The notes beneath the pieces were generated by a model. That model made no database searches and was not told the origin of the DNA. It was given only the letters and a program-made list of their open reading frames with translations. The translations under genes and the position numbers were made by a program. This document shows positions 35,036-42,925 of a stretch of 64,000 nt of DNA, one piece after another (within the stretch, counting starts at the first letter, position 1; each line of letters begins with the position of its first letter). Source of the DNA: JADLGL01 sp050184415 (GTDB lineage Bacteria > Pseudomonadota > Alphaproteobacteria > Rhizobiales > Kaistiaceae); assembly GCA_050184415.1 (NCBI GenBank), contig JBFXAJ010000006.1, positions 1-64,000 of the forward strand, written 5' to 3'.

Positions 35036-35218
35036 ATGGCGGAAACGACTGGCACGAGCGGACGTCCCTTTATGGATGCGACCTTTGCAGACGTGAAAAC
35101 CAGACCGGCCGCCTGGGGCGCGGTCCTCCTCGATGGCGCTCTGCGTTGCCATGCTGATCGCATCGGCAAGGTCGTGGACTGGCTGGAGCACGTCACGGAT
35201 GCCGACTACGGCGCCTGA
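35036..35218 (+). CDS. 60-residue hypothetical protein
   Basis: A 60-residue frame between the divergent lysR and the dehydrogenase gene, ending 24 bp before the latter. It has no signal peptide or membrane segment; the C-terminal half (HADRIGKVVDWLEHVTDADYG) looks helical. I do not recognise it. It could be an expressed small gene in the dehydrogenase operon or a chance frame in the leader. Confidence 0.35.
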   Translation: MAETTGTSGRPFMDATFADVKTRPAAWGAVLLDGALRCHADRIGKVVDWLEHVTDADYGA

Positions 35219-35242
35219 CCCCGAGATCAGAAAGGAAGTTCC

Positions 35243-36259
35243 ATGCATGCCACCGTCCTGCACGGCCCCGGCGATATCCGCTACGAAGAGGTCGCCGAGC
35301 CGACAATCCTGAAGCCCACCGACGCCATCATCAAGCTCTGGGCCACGTGCATCTGCGGGTCCGACCTGTGGCCCTTCCGCGGCCTCCAGCCGCTCGCCGG
35401 TCCCATGCACATGGGCCACGAATATTGCGGTGTCGTCACCGAGGTCGGCAGCGCCGTGAAGACCGTGAAGCCGGGCCAGTTCGTGGTCGGCTCGTTCGTC
35501 CTCTCGGACAACACCTGCCCGCATTGCCGTTTCGGGTTCCAGTCGTCCTGCGAGCAGCGCGAGTTCATGCTAGGGGCGCAGGCGCCCTTGGCGCGCGTCC
35601 CGCTCGCCGACGGCACGCTGGTCGCCACCGAGAGCGTCCCGGATGACGATCTGATTCCGAGCCTTCTTGCGACGTCGGACGTGCTGGGCACCGGCTGGTT
35701 TGCCGCCGATGCGGCGCGTGTTCGGCCGGGCGCGACAGTTGCGGTCGTCGGCGACGGCGCTGTCGGGCTGATGGGGGTGTTGGCCGCCAAGCAGATGGGC
35801 GCGGGCCGCATCATCGCCATGAGCCGCCACAAGACCCGGCAGGACCTTGCGCTGGAATACGGCGCGACCGACATCGTGTCGGAGCGGGGCGAGGCCGGCG
35901 TCAACCGCATCAAGGAAATGACCAAAGGCGTCGGGGCGGATTCGGTGCTCGAATGCGTGGGCACCGACGAGTCCATGCACCAGGCGATCAATTGCGCCCG
36001 ACCCGGCGGCGCAGTCGGCTTCGTCGGCGTGCCGCACGGGGTCGAGCTGGACGGCGAGTACCTCTTCTTCGCGCAGAAGAACCTGCTCGGCGGGCCGGCG
36101 CCGGTGCGCCGCTTCCTGCCGCATCTGATGGAGCTGGTGCTCAGCCGCGAGATTAATCCCGGGAAGGTCTTCGATCTGACGCTGCCGCTCGAGGATGTCG
36201 CGGAAGGCTACCGGGCGATGGACGAACGCCGCGCGATCAAGACGCTGCTGCGCGTCTGA
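35243..36259 (+). CDS. Zinc-dependent alcohol dehydrogenase (MDR superfamily)
   Basis: A 338-residue medium-chain dehydrogenase. Catalytic zinc ligands are C38 in CICGSD, H59 with E60 in GHEYCG; a structural-zinc-like cluster is in NTCPHCRFGFQSSC (C93, C96, C104). The NAD(P)-binding loop is VAVVGDGAVGLMG. The AAGGAAG site lies seven bases before the ATG. Related enzymes act on diverse alcohols and aldehydes; the substrate is unknown. It is directly followed by the aldo/keto reductase, and both are probably controlled by the divergent LysR gene. Confidence 0.9.
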   Translation: MHATVLHGPGDIRYEEVAEPTILKPTDAIIKLWATCICGSDLWPFRGLQPLAGPMHMGHEYCGVVTEVGSAVKTVKPGQFVVGSFVLSDNTCPHCRFGFQSSCEQREFMLGAQAPLARVPLADGTLVATESVPDDDLIPSLLATSDVLGTGWFAADAARVRPGATVAVVGDGAVGLMGVLAAKQMGAGRIIAMSRHKTRQDLALEYGATDIVSERGEAGVNRIKEMTKGVGADSVLECVGTDESMHQAINCARPGGAVGFVGVPHGVELDGEYLFFAQKNLLGGPAPVRRFLPHLMELVLSREINPGKVFDLTLPLEDVAEGYRAMDERRAIKTLLRV

Positions 36260-36335
36260 CACTGCCCGAGCAAACATGGAAGAATTTTGCGATGGACTAT
36301 AGCATCTGGGCCGCACCGGCCTCAGGGTCGGCCGC

Positions 36336-37280
36336 GTGGCTCTCGGCACGATGAACTTCGGCGAGCTGACCGAGGAAGCGGCCAGCTTCGCGATCATGGA
36401 TGAAGCTCTCGACGCCGGGATCAACTTCTTCGACACCGCCGACGTCTATGGCGGCCCGCAGTCTCCGGACATGGCGAAAGGCTACGGCACGTCCGAGGAG
36501 ATCATCGGGAATTGGCTCGCGCAGGACCCCGGGCGGCGCGACAGGATCGTGCTCGCCACCAAGGTCTACCAGCCGATGGAGACCGGGCCGAACGACAAAT
36601 ACCTCTCAGCCTACCACATTCGCCGGGCCTGCGAGGCAAGCCTGAAGCGGCTGAAGACCGACCATATCGACCTTTACCAGATGCACCATGTCGATCGGGC
36701 GACCCCGTGGGAGGAAATCTGGCAGGCGATGGAGCAGCTGATCCGCGAGGGCAAGATCACCTATGTGGGCTCCAGCAACTTCGCCGGCTGGGACATCGCC
36801 ACCGCGCAGTCGACGGCAACGTCGCGCAACCTGCTGGGCCTCGCATCCGAGCAGAGCCTCTACAACCTCACCCAGCGCACAATCGAGTTGGAGGTCATTC
36901 CCGCGCTGCGCTATTTCGGTATCGGTCTCATTCCATGGAGCCCGATCGGTATGGGCCTGTTAGGTGGCGTGCTGAGCAAGATTGCCGAAGGACGGCGGGC
37001 GACGCCCGGTCTCCAGGCCCAGATCGATCGGCTGCGCCCTAAGCTGGAAGCTTATGAGACGCTGTGCGACGAGATGGGCGAGGCGCCCGCGAAGGTAGCG
37101 CTGGCCTGGCTGCTCCACAATCCGGCTGTGACGGCGGTCATCAGCGGCCCTCGGACAGTTGAGCAGCTTCGGCAGAACCTGGAGGCGACGTCGTTGCGGC
37201 TTGCGCATGACACGCTGGCGAAGCTCGATGAAATTTGGCCGGGTCCAGGGGGAGAGGCACCTCAGGCGTACTCGTGGTGA
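36336..37280 (+). CDS. Aldo/keto reductase, N-terminus lost to a one-base deletion
   Basis: The 314-residue frame from the GTG at 36336 carries the catalytic tetrad: Asp and Tyr in FFDTADVYGG, Lys in LATKVYQP, His in YQMHHVD, plus the NADPH-binding VISGPRTVEQL near the C-terminus. The family normally starts about 15 residues earlier. An ATG at 36292 opens MDYS, and LGRTGLRVGR follows in the downstream frame; a single missing C near 36303 (AGC-AT instead of AGC-CAT) would restore MDYSHLGRTGLRVG. The gene may be a recent pseudogene, a sequencing error or be translated from the internal GTG without strand beta-1. Same operon as the dehydrogenase. Confidence 0.8.
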   Translation: MALGTMNFGELTEEAASFAIMDEALDAGINFFDTADVYGGPQSPDMAKGYGTSEEIIGNWLAQDPGRRDRIVLATKVYQPMETGPNDKYLSAYHIRRACEASLKRLKTDHIDLYQMHHVDRATPWEEIWQAMEQLIREGKITYVGSSNFAGWDIATAQSTATSRNLLGLASEQSLYNLTQRTIELEVIPALRYFGIGLIPWSPIGMGLLGGVLSKIAEGRRATPGLQAQIDRLRPKLEAYETLCDEMGEAPAKVALAWLLHNPAVTAVISGPRTVEQLRQNLEATSLRLAHDTLAKLDEIWPGPGGEAPQAYSW

Positions 37281-37437
37281 AGCAGATCGCCACAGGGCGA
37301 GCAGTTGATTGGCGGCCCGTCAGTGACCCGGCTTCGCCAGGCCGGCAGGCGATACGCGCATCGCAGCTGCGGACCGGCTTAGTCTCTGACGGCGTTGCGG
37401 ACCGCAGTAGAAATGTGGCGTCCAACTCAGGCCGCGA

Positions 37438-38142
37438 ATGACGGTCACTCTCTTTCTCACCATCCTCGCCTGCGCTGTCCTCGACAGCCTCAGCCCTTCG
37501 GTCGTCGGCATCGTTGCCTATTTGCTCCTTGTCGCCCCCCGGCCAGTCGGATCGCGCGTTGCGGTGTATCTGGCGACCGTCGCAGGCCTCTATTTTCTCC
37601 TCGGGGTGGCGCTTATGGCTGGCGTCGGTCCCCTCCTTGCAGCGCTGAGCGACGTCGCCACCAGCCGTTCACTCAAATGGGTCCAACTCGTCCTCGGCGT
37701 CGGACTCTTCATTCTATCGTTCCGTATCGGCGGCAAGAAACGCAGACGGCCCCCGGGCCATACGCGACACGTCCCAACCGGAATAAGGTCGATGATCGGC
37801 CTGGGCATCGCCACCACGCTGCTCGAAGCCGGCCTCGCGGTTCCCTACTTCGCTGCAATCGGCCTCATGACCACGGCCGAGTTGCCGGTGGCGGTGTGGT
37901 TGCCGACGCTGGCCGTCTATGTGACGATCATGATCGCTCCCGCTCTTGGCATGGTGGCGCTCGACGCGCTACTCGGTGCCCGAATCCGGCCACGGCTTGC
38001 TCGGCTGCGCGAGTGGATCGAACGGAATACCGCGGAGACTGTTAGCTGGATCGTCGGAATCGTTGGTTTCCTGCTGGCTTATGACGCGGCGGCTTTTCTC
38101 TTCTCGGGCGAAACGGTCACGATCGGTCCGATCTTCGGCTAA
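37438..38142 (+). CDS. GAP/Sap-family (SfLAP) membrane protein
   Basis: A 234-residue protein with about six hydrophobic spans. It starts MTVTLFLTILACAVLDSLSPSVVG, which resembles the GAP family (PF11139, Sap, sulfolipid-addressing protein) and, more loosely, LysE and CcdA-like transporters. A basic loop (RIGGKKRRRPPGH) separates the two halves, each with three spans, as in the LysE superfamily. Family members are implicated in lipid or small-molecule export; the substrate is unknown. It is 157 bp after the aldo/keto reductase. Confidence 0.7.
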   Translation: MTVTLFLTILACAVLDSLSPSVVGIVAYLLLVAPRPVGSRVAVYLATVAGLYFLLGVALMAGVGPLLAALSDVATSRSLKWVQLVLGVGLFILSFRIGGKKRRRPPGHTRHVPTGIRSMIGLGIATTLLEAGLAVPYFAAIGLMTTAELPVAVWLPTLAVYVTIMIAPALGMVALDALLGARIRPRLARLREWIERNTAETVSWIVGIVGFLLAYDAAAFLFSGETVTIGPIFG

Positions 38143-38157
38143 CAGCGCACCATGCAT

Positions 38158-38269
38158 CGGGCTCATCCCTTTGGAGCCCGATCGGCTTGGCCTCCTGGGC
38201 GACGTCCTGTGGAAGCTCGAGGCGAGACGCCGCGCAACGCCCGGCCTGCAGGCACAGAACGATGCCGTG
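38158..38269 (+). pseudogene. Degraded fragment of a second aldo/keto reductase
   Basis: The sequence reads GLIP then, after a short out-of-frame section, LGLLGDVLWKLEARRRATPGLQAQ. This matches the segment LIPWSPIGMGLLGGVLSKIAEGRR and ATPGLQAQ of the reductase at 36336-37280, with one inserted and one deleted base in the middle and other changes. Only about 110 bp remain, with no intact domain. It is a fossil of a duplicate or of a related gene acquired separately. Confidence 0.7.
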
Positions 38270-38618
38270 TTGATCGCTGCTTTAATTGCGGCGTCAATTA
38301 CGGTCGGCACCGCTTCCACGACCTATCGACCCCTCCGAACGCTGTGGGGTCGCGAGCGGCATACGCGGCGAAGGTTCAGCCGGCCCGGTTATCTCTGAGG
38401 AATCTAAGCTGAGTTACGAGGACGGTCGCTTCACTCGTCGGCATATGGTCATCTTCGAAAGCGCAGATGACCCGAGCGCCCGATTCCGGGACCGATAACC
38501 TCGAGAAGGCCAAGTGGCCCTGATGCCTGCGCTACGCCCTACGACGTAAGACCTCGGATCGCACCTCGTCCAGCGGTGCAACCGCGGTGCTGGCCATGCA
38601 GTAAGCCGTTGGAAAGAT

Positions 38619-38695
38619 TGGTGACCCCGGCGCGATTCGAACGCGCGGCCCTCAGATTAGGAATCTGATGCTCTATCCTGCTGAGCTACGGGGTC
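38619..38695 (-). tRNA. tRNA-Arg (anticodon CCT)
   Basis: Folds as a complete tRNA with encoded CCA: acceptor GACCCCG / CGGGGTC, D arm GCTC / GAGC, anticodon stem TCAGA / TCTGA with loop TTCCTAA (anticodon CCT), five-base variable loop GGGCC, and T arm GCGCG-TTCGAAT-CGCGC. Total 77 bases with CCA. It reads AGG codons. Its 3' half is duplicated at 21107-21163, so it is the likely insertion site of the island. Confidence 0.96.
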
Positions 38696-38871
38696 ACGAC
38701 CGGCATAGGTGCGGTCGTCCCGATCATATAGGGGGCCGCGGGCCGGGCCAACCCGGGCCGCCTTGCGATCGGACTTCGGCGGCCCGACGCGGCCGGCCCG
38801 ACGCCGAGATTCGCCCCCACGGGCGAAACCATCCCTGAGCGCGATGCGGACAACCGGACATTCGTCGGCGC

Positions 38872-40941
38872 CTATCGCCACATGCCGCGCATGCGGGCGC
38901 CGATGTCGACGCGGATGCCGGGCGGCCGCGTGGCGATGGCTGGTGCCGTCAGGCGGGGCCAGAAGAAGGTCTCGAACAGCGGCAGGAGGTCGGGCGGGAT
39001 GAAGCGGGTGCGCGAGGCGTAGAGATGCTTGTCGCCGCGCTCGCGCTGCTGGATCACGTAAAATCGCTGCGGGAGGACGATCGACAGCTGGTCCCGCGCC
39101 CGCGTCATGGCGACGTAGAGAAGCCGGCGCTCCTCCTCGATGTCCTCGGTGGTGCCGGTCCCGAGGTCCGACGGGATGCAGCCGTCGACGCCGTTGAGGA
39201 CGAACACGGCCTTCCATTCCTGGCCCTTCGCCGAATGGATGGTGGAGAGGATGACGAAATCCTCGTCGAGATACGGCGGGCCGGATTCGTCGCTGGTCGC
39301 CTCAGGCGGATCGAGCGTGAGGTCGGTCAGGAAGCGCTCGCGCGACGGATAGCCTTCGGCGATCTGCTCGAGCTGGAGGAGGTCGTTCAGCCGGATGGGG
39401 GCGTCGTCATGGATGCGCTCGAGATGCGGCTGGTACCACGCGCGCGCGGCATTGAGGTCGGACGGCCAGCCGGTGCCGGCGCCGGCCAGCATGCCGAACA
39501 GGGCCACGAAAGGCCGCCAGTCCTCCGCAGTGCGTGCGGGCGGCGGGAGCGCGGACAGCGCGGCCGCGGCATCGGGCGCTGCCGCAAGATCGTCGAGGAT
39601 ACGGCCGGCGCTTTTCGGCCCGAGCCCGGGCAGAAGCTGCAGGAGCCGGAAGCCGGCCACGCGGTCGCGCGGGTTCTCGGCCCAGCGGAGGGCCGCGAGC
39701 ACGTCCTTCACATGCGCGGCCTCGAGGAACTTCAGGCCGCCGAATTTCACGAACGGGATGCTCCGTCGCGTCAGTTCGAGCTCGAGCGGCGCGCTGTGAT
39801 GCGACGCGCGGAACAGGACGGCTTGCGATTTCAGCGCCATGCCGGCCTCGCGGTTCTCGAGGAGCGTGTCGGCAACGAAGCGCGCCTGCTCGGCTTCGTC
39901 GCGGACCGTAACGAGGCGCGGCCGCTCCGAGGAACGGCGCTCGGACCAGAGGTTCTTGGTGAAGCGCTCGGAGGCGAGCCCGATTACGGCGTTGGCTGCA
40001 GCGAGGATCGGCTCGGTCGAGCGGTAGTTGCGGTCGAGCGTCACGATTTCCGCCGGGGGCGCGAAAGCACTCGGGAAGTCGAGGATGTTGCGGACGGTCG
40101 CGGCGCGGAAGGAGTAGATCGACTGCGCGTCGTCGCCGACCACGGTGACGCCGCGTCCGTCCGGCTTGAGCGCGAGCAGCACCGACGACTGCAATGCGTT
40201 CGTGTCCTGGTACTCGTCCACCAGGACGTGGTCGAAGCGGCCGCCGACATCCGACGCGAGGACCGGCTCCGCCATCATCTGCGCCCAGTAGAGGAGTAGG
40301 TCGTCATAGTCGAGGACGGCCTGCGCCTGCTTGGTCTCGACATAGGCCGCGAACAGCTCGCGCAGCCTCTCCTCCGCATCGGCGCACCACGGAAACGCAC
40401 GCCGCAGCACGGCGTCGAGCTGCTCCTGGGCGTTGACGGCGCGCGAATAGATCGCAAGGCACGTGCTCTTGCCGGGGAAGCGCTTGCCGGAGGTCTCGGA
40501 GAGGCCGAGCTCGTGGCGGACGAGGTTCATGAGGTCGGCCGCGTCCTCGCGATCGAGGATCGTGAAGGCCGGGGCGAGCGCGATCTGCTCGGCATATTCG
40601 CGCAAGAGCCGGGCACCGATCGCATGGAAGGTCCCGGACCAGGAAAGGCTCAGGGCGCCCCCCGGCATTCGGCCGCCGAAGGCGCGCTGCGCGATCCGCT
40701 CGACGCGGTTCGTCATCTCGGCGGCGGCTCGGCGCGAGAAGGTGAGGAGGAGGATCCGGGAGGGATCGGCGCCGCTCGCGATCAGATGCGCAACGCGGTG
40801 CGCGAGCGTGTTGGTCTTGCCCGAGCCGGCACCGGCGATGATCAACAGGGGCCTGGGCAGTCCGCCATCCGGAGCGGCGAACGTCGCTGCCCGCCGCTGT
40901 TCGGGGTTGAGGCCGTCGAGCCAGCCCGGTTCAGTCGCCAC
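38872..40941 (-). CDS. UvrD/Rep-family ATP-dependent DNA helicase
   Basis: A 689-residue superfamily 1A helicase. Motifs in order: LNPEQRRAATF (Q motif), GAGSGKTNTLAHRV (Walker A), DYDDLL and VDEYQDTNALQSSVL (Walker B), GDDAQSIYSFRAA, LDRNYRST, STIHSAKGQEWKAVF and ERRLLYVAMTRARD. It is shorter than UvrD or PcrA (720-770) and lacks their long C-terminus. The GTG at 40941 follows GGGAAGG and starts closer to the conserved region than 40974. Likely a DNA-repair or recombination helicase; its partner proteins are unknown. Confidence 0.92.
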   Translation of the reverse strand: MATEPGWLDGLNPEQRRAATFAAPDGGLPRPLLIIAGAGSGKTNTLAHRVAHLIASGADPSRILLLTFSRRAAAEMTNRVERIAQRAFGGRMPGGALSLSWSGTFHAIGARLLREYAEQIALAPAFTILDREDAADLMNLVRHELGLSETSGKRFPGKSTCLAIYSRAVNAQEQLDAVLRRAFPWCADAEERLRELFAAYVETKQAQAVLDYDDLLLYWAQMMAEPVLASDVGGRFDHVLVDEYQDTNALQSSVLLALKPDGRGVTVVGDDAQSIYSFRAATVRNILDFPSAFAPPAEIVTLDRNYRSTEPILAAANAVIGLASERFTKNLWSERRSSERPRLVTVRDEAEQARFVADTLLENREAGMALKSQAVLFRASHHSAPLELELTRRSIPFVKFGGLKFLEAAHVKDVLAALRWAENPRDRVAGFRLLQLLPGLGPKSAGRILDDLAAAPDAAAALSALPPPARTAEDWRPFVALFGMLAGAGTGWPSDLNAARAWYQPHLERIHDDAPIRLNDLLQLEQIAEGYPSRERFLTDLTLDPPEATSDESGPPYLDEDFVILSTIHSAKGQEWKAVFVLNGVDGCIPSDLGTGTTEDIEEERRLLYVAMTRARDQLSIVLPQRFYVIQQRERGDKHLYASRTRFIPPDLLPLFETFFWPRLTAPAIATRPPGIRVDIGARMRGMWR

Positions 40942-40987
40942 GAATCGCCTTCCCTTTCGTTCAGCCCAGAGCAATCATGTTTCGGCT

Positions 40988-41008
40988 TTGTTCGCAAAGC
41001 GTGAACAA
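40988..41008. promoter_or_regulatory. Inverted repeat TTGTTC-N9-GAACAA between helicase and secreted gene
   Basis: A perfect 6-bp inverted repeat lies about 45 bases upstream of the helicase GTG and 70 bases upstream of the divergent secreted-protein gene. It contains GTTC and GAAC, the half-site units of SOS boxes, but the spacing and orientation differ from the alphaproteobacterial LexA box (direct GTTC-N7-GTTC). It may be an operator for another regulator. Confidence 0.4.
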
Positions 41009-41077
41009 GGCGTTGCCGTCGTGTTGGCGCAGTCCTGTGGCGTGATCTCCCGAAGGGGGGCGAGCCGAGAGGGTTTG

Positions 41078-41503
41078 ATGCGGAACACATTGGCGGCGCT
41101 GGCCGCGGCATTGGCGATGAGTCTAGTCGTGGCGCTTCCCGCCATGGCGCAGACCTACGTCCAGCTTGGCGTCCCGTTCGGGATGCGGCTTGGCGGCGAG
41201 GTGGAGATCGAAGGGCAGGGCATGGTGGTCCGCCTGACGGACATCGTCGAGGACAGCCGCTGCCCGATCGACGTGATGTGCGTCTGGGCCGGGCGGGTCG
41301 TCGTGGCGCTCGAGGTCACGTCGGCGAACCCGCCCGGAGGCGCGCAGACGGAGGAGGTAACGGTCGATACGCTGGACCAGACCGCGACCGTTCGCGGGGT
41401 GGTCTTCAGCCTGCTTCAGGTAAAGCCGTCGCGGCGCTCGGCCGACGCGCCCAACCCGGACGATCTGGGCTTTCTCCTCCGGGCCGACATCATCAGCCCC
41501 TAG
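41078..41503 (+). CDS. Secreted protein of unknown function with SRCP...CVWAG motif
   Basis: A 141-residue exported protein. The Sec signal peptide is MRNTLAALAAALAMSLVVA and cleaves after AMA, followed by QTYVQLGVPF. The body is beta-rich and has the motif DSRCPIDVMCVWAGRVVV, found in many small bacterial secreted or lipoprotein families; its two cysteines probably pair. The function is unknown. It is divergent from the helicase. Confidence 0.75.
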   Translation: MRNTLAALAAALAMSLVVALPAMAQTYVQLGVPFGMRLGGEVEIEGQGMVVRLTDIVEDSRCPIDVMCVWAGRVVVALEVTSANPPGGAQTEEVTVDTLDQTATVRGVVFSLLQVKPSRRSADAPNPDDLGFLLRADIISP

Positions 41504-41505
41504 CA

Positions 41506-41533
41506 TTGACTAGGCCGGAGCCCGAACTAATGA
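41506..41533 (+). promoter_or_regulatory. Possible promoter of the toxin-antitoxin operon
   Basis: TTGACT (41506-41511) and TAATGA (41528-41533) are separated by 16 bases and lie 30 bases before the antitoxin ATG. They resemble sigma-70 boxes, but the match is modest. Confidence 0.35.
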
Positions 41534-41562
41534 TCTAGAGAACTCGGAAACCGGCTAGACCC

Positions 41563-41796
41563 ATGGCGCGGATGAACACAAAGCTCCAGGAGATGCTCGA
41601 GCGCGTCAAGACCTGGCCGCAGGAGCGCCAGGAAGACGCGGCGCGCATTCTTTCAGAGGTCGAAGAGCAGGACGACCGGTCTCCTCAAATCTCGGACGAC
41701 CAAGCTGCTGAGGTCGAGAGGCGCCTCAGGGATCCGGATCCCCAGTTCCTGTCATTGGCCGAGGTCCGCGCTCGGTTTGCCCGCCGCGGGGCATGA
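41563..41796 (+). CDS. Type II antitoxin-like protein
   Basis: A 77-residue helical protein (MNTKLQEMLERVKTWPQERQEDAARILSEVEEQ) with a C-terminal segment EVRARFARRG typical of toxin-binding regions. It overlaps the ParE/RelE-type toxin by four bases (ATGA), the usual antitoxin-first arrangement. It lacks a clear ribbon-helix-helix or HTH motif, so DNA-binding class is uncertain. Its predicted role is to neutralise the toxin. Confidence 0.75.
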   Translation: MARMNTKLQEMLERVKTWPQERQEDAARILSEVEEQDDRSPQISDDQAAEVERRLRDPDPQFLSLAEVRARFARRGA

Positions 41797-42089
41797 ACGT
41801 CATCATCAGGGCGCCAGCCTATGGCGACCTAGATGCGATCTTCGAAAACATCGCCTCGGACAGCACGTTCGCAGCCGAAAAAGTCGTAGAGAGGATTCTC
41901 GCGGCGATCGAGCTGCTGGGCGCCTTCCCCCGTATCGGCCGGCCCGGACGTATTTCCGGCACTCGTGAACGCGTCGTCTCCGGCCTTCCCTATGTCGTGG
42001 TGTATCTGATCGACCAGGCCGCGCGGGAAGTGCAGGTGGCTGCCATATTCCACACCTCGCGAGGAGACCCTCCCGCCGGTCGGCTCTGA
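41793..42089 (+). CDS. ParE/RelE-family toxin
   Basis: A 98-residue toxin of the ParE/RelE fold. The characteristic elements are AYGDLDAIFENIASDS near the N-terminus, LLGAFPRIGRPGRISGTRERVVSGLPYVVVYLID and the C-terminal VQVAAIFHTSR. The final motif (HTSR) resembles ParE (gyrase poison) more than RelE, but the activity cannot be decided from sequence alone. Overlaps the antitoxin by four bases. Confidence 0.85.
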   Translation: MNVIIRAPAYGDLDAIFENIASDSTFAAEKVVERILAAIELLGAFPRIGRPGRISGTRERVVSGLPYVVVYLIDQAAREVQVAAIFHTSRGDPPAGRL

Positions 42090-42090
42090 G

Positions 42091-42924
42091 CTACGCGTCA
42101 CGTCTCTTCAGCAGGTACGCGGCGATGCCGATCAGCACGACGCAATAGCCGATCATCACCGCGTAGCCGGACCACGGGCCAAGAACCTCGGAGCGGGGGA
42201 CGATCTGGTAGACGAGCTGCCCGGCCTCGCTGGGCAGGTAGGGGTGGATGTCGTCGATCCAGTCGAACTGGATCAGCGGCAGGACGACCGGCAGGAGGAT
42301 GAGGACCCCGATCAGGATCGCGATGCCGCCGGCGGCGGAACGGATGATCATGCCGATCGCGAGCCCGAGCACGGCCACCGCGCCGAGATAGAGGCCGGTC
42401 CCGAAGAGGGCGCGGACGACGCCGTCCTGGGACAGCGACACGCTCAGCCCGTATTGGGCCACGATCGTCTGGCCGAGGAGGAACGCGGCGAAGCCGGCGG
42501 GGATCATCACCGCCATCGTGATGAGGAACACCAGCACGGCCTTGGCAGTGATCACCGGCCAGCGCCGCGGCACGGCCGCCAGCGTCGCCCGGATCATGCC
42601 GGTCGAATATTCGTTGGTGCCGACGGTGACGCCGAAGACGCCGATCGCGAGCTGCGCGAGGAGGAGCCCGCCGAGAACGGCGTCGAGGGCCTCGACCGGA
42701 ACGGTGATCTCCATCTCAGGCCCCTGGCCCTCGGCGAAGAGCGACCCGACGCTGTAGGCGATGATCACCGCGAGGCCGACGAACATGATCACGGCGATTG
42801 CGAGGATCACATAGCTCGACCGGATCGTCCGGAACTTCGTCCATTCGGAACGGAGGACACGGAGCCAGCTCACACGGGCACCGTCCATCATCCGCGGCGG
42901 GGCGGCGGTTTCGAGCGTTGCCAT
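42091..42924 (-). CDS. ABC-2-type transporter permease
   Basis: A 277-residue membrane protein with about six hydrophobic spans (SYVILAIAVIMFVGLAVIIAYS onward) typical of ABC-2 permeases of BcrB/NatB type. It begins two bases after the ATPase gene ends and is in the same operon. Such exporters carry peptides, antibiotics, lipids or ions; the substrate is unknown. The last span ends with LLKRRDA. Confidence 0.88.
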   Translation of the reverse strand: MATLETAAPPRMMDGARVSWLRVLRSEWTKFRTIRSSYVILAIAVIMFVGLAVIIAYSVGSLFAEGQGPEMEITVPVEALDAVLGGLLLAQLAIGVFGVTVGTNEYSTGMIRATLAAVPRRWPVITAKAVLVFLITMAVMIPAGFAAFLLGQTIVAQYGLSVSLSQDGVVRALFGTGLYLGAVAVLGLAIGMIIRSAAGGIAILIGVLILLPVVLPLIQFDWIDDIHPYLPSEAGQLVYQIVPRSEVLGPWSGYAVMIGYCVVLIGIAAYLLKRRDA

Positions 42925-42925
42925 C

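Larger units (their letters stand above)
21107..38671. mobile_element. Genomic island integrated at tRNA-Arg(CCT); no integrase visible
   Basis: The right edge is a complete tRNA-Arg(CCT) on the minus strand. The left edge is a 57-bp direct repeat of that tRNA's 3' half (53 of 57 identical, 30 in a row). With the tRNA 3' end pointing to lower coordinates, this is the expected layout for tyrosine-integrase insertion at a tRNA 3' end. The content is accessory: copper resistance, mixed regulators, oxidoreductases, broken genes and gene-poor, less GC-rich stretches, while both flanks are ordinary. No integrase, relaxase or transposase gene is visible, so the element is decayed or was mobilised in trans. 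Confidence 0.7.

Noticed and set aside
21107..38671. Integrase, transposase or insertion sequence inside the island
   Set aside because: No open frame or terminal inverted repeat with the needed features was seen; only the tRNA repeat supports mobility.
40988..41008. SOS (LexA) box upstream of the helicase
   Set aside because: The alphaproteobacterial box is GTTC-N7-GTTC in direct orientation; here the halves are inverted with nine bases between.
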